The notes under the pieces are model-generated. The model saw nothing but the letters and a program-made list of their open reading frames with translations, did not search any database and was not told where the DNA came from. 46,209 nucleotides of DNA from assembly GCA_946221025.1 (NCBI GenBank), contig CAMIMS010000010.1, forward strand, positions 1 to 46,209, in the 5' to 3' direction. Numbering within the stretch: position 1 is the first letter of the stretch; every line of letters begins with the position of its first letter. Shown here piece by piece: positions 41,354 through 46,209 of this stretch. The stretch comes from an uncultured Pseudoclavibacter sp. Its GTDB lineage: Bacteria > Actinomycetota > Actinomycetes > Actinomycetales > Microbacteriaceae. The translations under genes and the position numbers were made by a program.

Positions 41354-43549
41354 GTGACGCATGCGCCAACCCCCACTTCCAGCCCCCTGGATGCACTCCG
41401 CGACGCCCTCGATCGGGTCCGCCTGCCGCTCGAGCTGCCCGGGGCAAACGAGGCGAGGGACATTCGACAGCAAAGCCTTCGCCAGATTGACGACTACATC
41501 GGGCCGAGGCTCGCGAACCTCGACGCGCCCCTGCTGGCGGTGGTTGGCGGCTCGACCGGTGCCGGCAAGTCGACCATCGTGAACGGACTGGTCGGCAACC
41601 CCGTCACCCGCACCGGCGCCATCCGCCCGACGACCCGACAGCCGATTCTGCTGCACCACCCCGCTGACCGCGACGCGTTCGCGTCGGCCCGCATCCTCCC
41701 CGATATGTCGCGCATCACCGGCACGCGAGTGGCCGAGGGAACCCCCTCGAATAAAGCCGGTGACGACCCGGACGCCGCGCTCATTTCATCCGTTGTGCTC
41801 GTGTCCGACGATCGCATCCCCCGCGAGCTCGCCGTCCTGGATGCGCCCGACGTTGACTCGATTGCCGATGAGAACCGGGCGCTTGCGAATCAGCTCCTCG
41901 CGGCGGCCGACCTGTGGCTGTTCGTGACGACCGCGAACCGGTACGCGGATGCGGTCCCCTGGCGACTGCTCGACGACGCCGCCGGCCGCGACATCACGGC
42001 TGGCGTCGTGCTGAACCGCGTACCCGAAGGCGCCGAGGGCGTTGAGGAAGACCTGCGGCTGATGCTCGCCGAGCGAGGGCTTGGCCGCGCACCGGTCTTC
42101 GTCATTCCCGAGACACCGCTGAACGATCTGGGCATGCTGCCGGATGAAACGGTTCGCCCCATCCGCGATTGGTTGCACGGGATCGCCGCCGACCGCGCCC
42201 AGCGCCAGGAAGTCGCCCGCCGCACGGTCGCGGGTGCGGCGGCGCGGGTGGGTGAGCACACGCGGACGGTCGCGAACGCCCGTGAAGAGCAGATCGCCTC
42301 CGCGAAGGCACTGCTTGAGGCATTCGATGCCCGCTACAGCGAGGCGTGCGCGCGAGTGATCGACTCGACCCGCGACGGGACGCTCCTTCGCACCGAGGTG
42401 CTCGCGCGCTGGCAGGACTACGTGGGCACGAGCGATGTGTTTCGGAGCCTCGAGACGTGGTTCGCGCGGGCCCGCGATCGGGCGGCGGCGTGGGGGCAGG
42501 GCCGGCCCGCACCCGTGCGTGAAGTCGAGGTGGAAATCGAGCACGGCCTGCTCGCGGTGATCCTCGATGAGGCCGGTCGAGCAGCCGGTGAATCGTGGCA
42601 GCGACTGCGCGAATCGCCCGCGGGACGCCGCATCGCAGCGGGCGATGGCCTTGGCCGTGAGTCTGCCGACCTGCACGATCGGGCGACGGGCCTCATCCGC
42701 GATTGGCAGGGCATGCTGATGCAGATCATTCAGGATCGCGCGGGTTCCAAGCGCGTCGAGGCGCGCATCATGTCGCTTGGACTGAACGCGGTCACCGTCA
42801 CCCTGATGGTGGTCATTTTCGCGTCCACGGGTGGCCTCACCGGTGGTGAGATCGCCGTGGCGGGTGGCTCGGCGGTCGTCGGTCAAAAGCTCCTCGAGAC
42901 CCTGTTTGGCGATGAGGCTGTTCGAGAGCTGGCGGATGAAGCTCGCCGGGACCTCGAATGGCGACTCAACGAGCTGTTCAGTCAGGAACGCGCCCGCTAT
43001 GACGCGCTCATCGAGCCCGTGCTCCAAGGCCCCTCCCCGGCCGAGCTCGTAGAGGCAGCTCGCGCGCTGGAGGTCTCGGTCTCGCGTGCCGGCAATGCGC
43101 CCTCCCCCGCCAGTGATTCGGCGACGGCCTCCGTGCACGACCATGCGATCGCGTCCGGCGGTGAGCCCGCTTCCCGCCCGGTGAGTGGCAGTGCCCGCGA
43201 CGACGCAATGCCCGAGCATCCGGCATCCGCTGGCCGTGCCCCGGACACGCTCGAAAACCCGATCGTCTCTGCCGAGAAACAGCCCCGCACCGAACCGCTC
43301 AGCGCGGCAGGAACGTCGCTGCCCATCCGCGAGCCGATCCTGGTGGATGAGAACGACGAGACGAAGCGGTCGCATCCCGAGGCGCCCGCCGAAGAGGACC
43401 ACGCTCCCGTTTGGCATGAGCCAGCCGATCGCGGCCAGTGGGAGTACGTCGACCCGAAGACGCTGAAGCCCCTCGACAGCGCTCGTGGAGAGCGAAACGA
43501 TGCGACGGGCTCGGGGGAGCCCACGCAGAACGGCGGTGGCGCCCGATGA
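41354..43549 (+). CDS. Dynamin-like GTPase, first of a pair
   Basis: The 731-residue protein has the P-loop GGSTGAGKST (65-74), a switch region LDAPDVDS and a position equivalent to NKxD that reads NRVPEG, lacking the Asp usually needed for guanine specificity. A long helical region follows (about 280-470), then a hydrophobic segment (about 472-520, LNAVTVTLMVVIFASTGG). After a further helical part the last 150 residues are disordered and acidic, ending in WHEPADRGQWEYVDPKTLKPL. The layout suits bacterial dynamin-like proteins that act in membrane remodelling; Streptomyces DynA/DynB are a paired example. The GTG start has no clear ribosome site. It overlaps the second GTPase gene by four bases (ATGA). 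Confidence 0.8.
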   Translation: MTHAPTPTSSPLDALRDALDRVRLPLELPGANEARDIRQQSLRQIDDYIGPRLANLDAPLLAVVGGSTGAGKSTIVNGLVGNPVTRTGAIRPTTRQPILLHHPADRDAFASARILPDMSRITGTRVAEGTPSNKAGDDPDAALISSVVLVSDDRIPRELAVLDAPDVDSIADENRALANQLLAAADLWLFVTTANRYADAVPWRLLDDAAGRDITAGVVLNRVPEGAEGVEEDLRLMLAERGLGRAPVFVIPETPLNDLGMLPDETVRPIRDWLHGIAADRAQRQEVARRTVAGAAARVGEHTRTVANAREEQIASAKALLEAFDARYSEACARVIDSTRDGTLLRTEVLARWQDYVGTSDVFRSLETWFARARDRAAAWGQGRPAPVREVEVEIEHGLLAVILDEAGRAAGESWQRLRESPAGRRIAAGDGLGRESADLHDRATGLIRDWQGMLMQIIQDRAGSKRVEARIMSLGLNAVTVTLMVVIFASTGGLTGGEIAVAGGSAVVGQKLLETLFGDEAVRELADEARRDLEWRLNELFSQERARYDALIEPVLQGPSPAELVEAARALEVSVSRAGNAPSPASDSATASVHDHAIASGGEPASRPVSGSARDDAMPEHPASAGRAPDTLENPIVSAEKQPRTEPLSAAGTSLPIREPILVDENDETKRSHPEAPAEEDHAPVWHEPADRGQWEYVDPKTLKPLDSARGERNDATGSGEPTQNGGGAR

Positions 43550-45153
43550 GCCGCACAACGCTGGATGCTCGACTCGAGCACGTGGAGCAGGCGATCGAGC
43601 TTGGTCGCGGACGGATTGACGACGATCAGATCGCGGAACTCGAGCAGCTCATCGCCCGAGCCGGTGAGCGACGAGCGCTCTCCGGAGATCACACGGTGGT
43701 GGGCTTCTTCGGAGCGACGGGCTCGGGGAAGAGCTCGCTGTTCAACGCGGTTGTCGGCCAGGACCTCGCACGGGTTCACGCGCGCCGCCCAACGACCAGC
43801 GAACCGCTCGCGGCCGTGTGGGGCGTGCGCGACTCGGAACCGCTGCTCGACTGGCTGGATGTGCGTGACCGGCGCCCAGTCGAGGAGGCGTTCAACAACG
43901 ACCCGAATCTGTCGCTGATCCTCCTCGACCTGCCGGATTTCGACTCGATCGCCCTTGAGCACCGGGCGATCGTCGAGCGACTCGTGGGGCAGGTCGACGT
44001 GCTCGTGTGGGTCGTCGACCCGCAGAAATACGCCGACCAGACCATTCACAATGACTTCATCCGCCCCCTCGCGCGCCACGCAGCCGTGACCGCGTGCGTT
44101 CTGAATCAGGTTGACCGCCTGCCCAAGCACGAAGTGCCGCGCGTGGTCGCCTCCCTCGAGGAGCTCCTTCGCGCAGACGGGCTCGGGAAGGTGCGCATCC
44201 TTCCCGCATCGGCGAAAACCGGTGAGGGAATCCCCGCGGTGCGGCAGATGATCGCGCGATTCGCGACCACGAAACTCGCAAACTCGCAGCGCCTCGCAGC
44301 CGATATCGACGCGGCCATCGATCGGATGGAGCCATCGGCCGCGCTCACCAAGCTCTCGTCGCAGCGCACCGATGACATGGTGCGACAGATCGCTGCCGCC
44401 GCCGGTACACGCGAGGTCGCGGATGCGGTTGCGGCCTCGTACCGGCACCGGGCAGGCGTCACGACCGGGTGGCCGCTCACGTCGTGGATTCGCCGCCTGC
44501 GCCCCGACCCGCTCAAGCGCTTGCACTTGACCCAGAATGCGAGTCGGGATGCGCGCAAGGACGGCCGTGACGCGAACGTGCACCGAACCTCCCTCCCTCC
44601 ACTTACCGCGGGCCAACAGGCGGGCATCAACCGCTCGGTGCGCGCCTACGCCGATGACGCATCGCGTGGGCTTGACGAGGGCTGGCAGCAGTCGATTCGC
44701 GCCATCGCGAACGACGCGCTCGAGGGGTTGCCGGGCGAGCTCGACCGGGCCATCGCGAACACGTCACTCGGCGCTCGCGGATCGTGGTGGTGGCCGGTCG
44801 TCGCGGTGATTCAGTGGCTCGCGCTCCTGGCAGCGCTCGGAGGCGTGCTCTGGTACCTGGCCGCATGGTTGCTCCCCCTGTGGGGCTTCCCCGCGCCGGA
44901 GATCATCATGGAGCAGGGATGGCCGGTTCCCGGCCTCCTGATCGCGGCGGGCCTTTTAACGGGCATCGTGCTCGGGCTCATGTCGTCGGTCTTTGGTGCC
45001 GCGATCTCGTCGATGCGCCGTTCGCGCGCCCGCAAGCGCCTACTCGCGTCGGTTGGTGACGTGGTGGATGCGAAGGTCGTGCGCCCGATTCAGGATGAGC
45101 GACAGCGCGCGGTTTCGTACCAGCGCGAGCTGAAGGCCGCCGCCGGTCGCTGA
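43546..45153 (+). CDS. Dynamin-like GTPase, second of a pair
   Basis: The 535-residue protein has the P-loop GATGSGKSS (56-64), switch region LDLPDFDS and NQVDRL (a complete G4 motif, unlike its partner). Two membrane-spanning regions lie at about 412-445 and 460-487, and a basic stretch RRSRARKRLL follows them. The start at 43546 overlaps the stop of the first GTPase, so both are made together and probably form a heteromeric membrane complex. The partner's weak G4 suggests unequal roles. Function in cell division, membrane repair or phage resistance is possible; the sequence does not decide among them. Confidence 0.82.
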   Translation: MSRTTLDARLEHVEQAIELGRGRIDDDQIAELEQLIARAGERRALSGDHTVVGFFGATGSGKSSLFNAVVGQDLARVHARRPTTSEPLAAVWGVRDSEPLLDWLDVRDRRPVEEAFNNDPNLSLILLDLPDFDSIALEHRAIVERLVGQVDVLVWVVDPQKYADQTIHNDFIRPLARHAAVTACVLNQVDRLPKHEVPRVVASLEELLRADGLGKVRILPASAKTGEGIPAVRQMIARFATTKLANSQRLAADIDAAIDRMEPSAALTKLSSQRTDDMVRQIAAAAGTREVADAVAASYRHRAGVTTGWPLTSWIRRLRPDPLKRLHLTQNASRDARKDGRDANVHRTSLPPLTAGQQAGINRSVRAYADDASRGLDEGWQQSIRAIANDALEGLPGELDRAIANTSLGARGSWWWPVVAVIQWLALLAALGGVLWYLAAWLLPLWGFPAPEIIMEQGWPVPGLLIAAGLLTGIVLGLMSSVFGAAISSMRRSRARKRLLASVGDVVDAKVVRPIQDERQRAVSYQRELKAAAGR

Positions 45154-45168
45154 CCGTCTGCCGCGTCG

Positions 45169-45227
45169 ATAGGTGGCCCCAAATCGACATAGTGGCCCGG
45201 CCAGTATGTCGATTTGGGACCACCTAT
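45169..45227. repeat. Long palindrome 1 of a tandem pair
   Basis: A 23-base arm (45169-45191) pairs with 45205-45227 at 22 of 23 positions. The centre is the 13-base GTGGCCCGGCCAG, itself a near-palindrome. The outer ends are ATAGGTGG/CCACCTAT. It begins 16 bases after the GTPase operon stop. As RNA it would be a very stable hairpin from either strand. Confidence 0.9.
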
Positions 45228-45254
45228 CCGAGTGATCGTGCCGCACGGGCACTC

Positions 45255-45309
45255 AGGTGGCCTCGTTTGGTCCCAGTGGCCCGGCCAGTGGGACCAAATG
45301 AGGCCACCT
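45255..45309. repeat. Long palindrome 2 of a tandem pair
   Basis: A 21-base arm (45255-45275) pairs with 45289-45309, with one G-T pair. It shares the exact 13-base centre GTGGCCCGGCCAG and the AGGTGGCC-type ends with palindrome 1, but the inner stem differs (CGTTTGGTCCCA against AAATCGACATA). It ends 18 bases before the comEC stop. The 27 bases between the two palindromes contain a small GTGCC/GGCAC stem. Confidence 0.9.
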
Positions 45310-45326
45310 AGGCGGATCCGCCGCGC

Positions 45327-46209
45327 TCACGGGGAGGCGAGGGTGAAGCCGCTCGCACGGTCGCCGCGGATCACAACCGTGCCGGTTTCATCCGTTCGCA
45401 GGATGCGGGAGCCGCGTTCTGCAAGCATGTGCAATGCCTCGGGGGTCGGGTGACCGTACGTGTTATCGGCACCCACCGAGACGAGCGCGATGCGTGCGTC
45501 GATCTGCGCGTAGAGCTCCGCCGCCTGGTCTTTCGAGCCGTGGTGCGACACCTTCACCACATCCGCCACCCCCGGCGGGGAATCTGCGAGCACGCGCAGC
45601 TGCGCCCGTTCGTCGAGGTCGCCGAGCGCGACCATGCTCGCGCATGAGGTGAGGCACGTTGGCGCCGGATCAACTCGCACGGTGAGCGATGCCTCATTCC
45701 CGCGCTGGAGGCTCGGGCCGCCCGATGCGGTGCGGAACGGAGCGAGCACCCGCCACGACGTATCTCCGAGCGCGAATGCGTCACCGGCCGCGAGGAATTG
45801 CACGCTGATACCGCGCGAGGTCATTTGCGCGGTCAACTGGTCTTCACGTGCTTCGGCCGTGTCGGGCAGCAGCACCGCATCCACTCGATCGAGCACATCC
45901 ATGACCGCGCCCGAGTGGTCGCTGTCGAAGTGGGTGATGACGAGAATGCGGATGCGGTCCACGCCAAGGTCACGAAGGCATGCCGAGACGAGCGCCGCAT
46001 CCGCCCCGGTATCGATGAGCGCCGTGCCGGATGCGGTCTGCACCACCGTCGCATCGCCCTGTCCGACGTCGCAGGATGCGTATCGCCAATCGCGCGGAAA
46101 CACGAGACTTCGATGCAGGATCGACCCGGCCCATCCACCGACAACTCCGATCACGCACAGCACGACCAGGCCCGCGCCTACGCGACGAATGCGCCGCACG
46201 CGCCTGGCC
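45327..46209 (-). CDS. comEC: ComEC/Rec2 C-terminal metallo-beta-lactamase domain (gene continues beyond the window)
   Basis: The frame is open to the right edge, so about 294 C-terminal residues are seen. A membrane helix (VGAGLVVLCVIGVVGGWAG) precedes the extracellular hydrolase-like domain, which has DVGQGDATVV, LIDTGADAAL, the metal motif THFDSDHSGA, VALGDLDERAQ and VKVSHHGSKDQ, ending in DETGTVVIRGD. This is the ComEC-type domain linked to DNA uptake through the membrane. Whether the upstream channel part is intact cannot be seen. The comEC-holA order found in many bacteria is broken here by the oppositely oriented GTPase pair. Confidence 0.88.
   Translation of the reverse strand, partial: ARRVRRIRRVGAGLVVLCVIGVVGGWAGSILHRSLVFPRDWRYASCDVGQGDATVVQTASGTALIDTGADAALVSACLRDLGVDRIRILVITHFDSDHSGAVMDVLDRVDAVLLPDTAEAREDQLTAQMTSRGISVQFLAAGDAFALGDTSWRVLAPFRTASGGPSLQRGNEASLTVRVDPAPTCLTSCASMVALGDLDERAQLRVLADSPPGVADVVKVSHHGSKDQAAELYAQIDARIALVSVGADNTYGHPTPEALHMLAERGSRILRTDETGTVVIRGDRASGFTLASP

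Overview
The window is a high-GC chromosomal segment from an actinomycete, most likely a Micrococcales member close to Microbacteriaceae. I infer this from gene content and order: a mycothiol-type alcohol dehydrogenase, the PriA form of HisA, recX-recA-DUF3046, ftsK-pgsA-cinA-clgR, dapA-rnj and a lexA gene divergent from a small LysM protein. The genus cannot be named from the sequence alone. Almost everything is ordinary core chromosome. I saw no rRNA, tRNA, CRISPR array, insertion sequence or prophage, and no gap between genes exceeds 300 bases.

Layout. 1-1206: end of a formaldehyde-detoxification-type dehydrogenase gene coupled to a metallo-hydrolase. 1280-7978 (minus): hisC-hisB-hisH-hisA(priA)-sseB-like-P-type ATPase, probably one transcription unit. 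8013-9260: divergent SOS pair, a LysM cell-division inhibitor candidate and lexA. 9279-15152: hflX, an RsmC-like methyltransferase, dapF, miaA, miaB. 15281-17170: an unrecognised 629-residue protein with a helical-repeat C-terminus. 17300-21443 (minus): recX, recA, DUF3046, clgR-like regulator, cinA, pgsA. 21498-24585: a MacAB-like export trio lying between pgsA and ftsK. 24727-30556 (minus): ftsK, rnj, dapA. 30762-33114: a secreted DUF839/PhoX-like surface protein and a small lipoprotein. 33290-36727 (minus): an SDR oxidoreductase, a small membrane protein and lepA. 36880-38384: a CPBP protease and rpsT. 38502-40175: a divergent NmrA-like reductase / WYL regulator pair. 40190-41218: holA. 41354-45153: two dynamin-like GTPases. 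45327-end: C-terminal part of comEC.

How the parts work together. DNA-damage control is the clearest theme. recA has both a LexA-type SOS box and a textbook PafBC-type (RecA-NDp) promoter, and the lexA/LysM intergenic region carries the same pair of signals, with the PafBC-like motif pointing at the LysM gene. The lepA-rpsT-holA-comEC neighbourhood, commonly compact in actinobacteria, is interrupted here by two apparently accessory cassettes: the NmrA/WYL pair, with a perfect 12-bp inverted repeat as candidate operator, and the two-gene GTPase operon.

The most unusual non-coding object is at 45169-45309. Two long, near-perfect palindromes stand side by side between convergent genes. Their inner stem sequences differ, but they share the same 13-base centre (GTGGCCCGGCCAG) and the same AGGTGG/CCACCT ends. 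This looks like a repeat family whose structure, rather than inner sequence, is conserved. A second whole-window signal is the frequent hexamer GGATGC (GCATCC on the other strand), in all reading frames and often using codons that are otherwise uncommon here.
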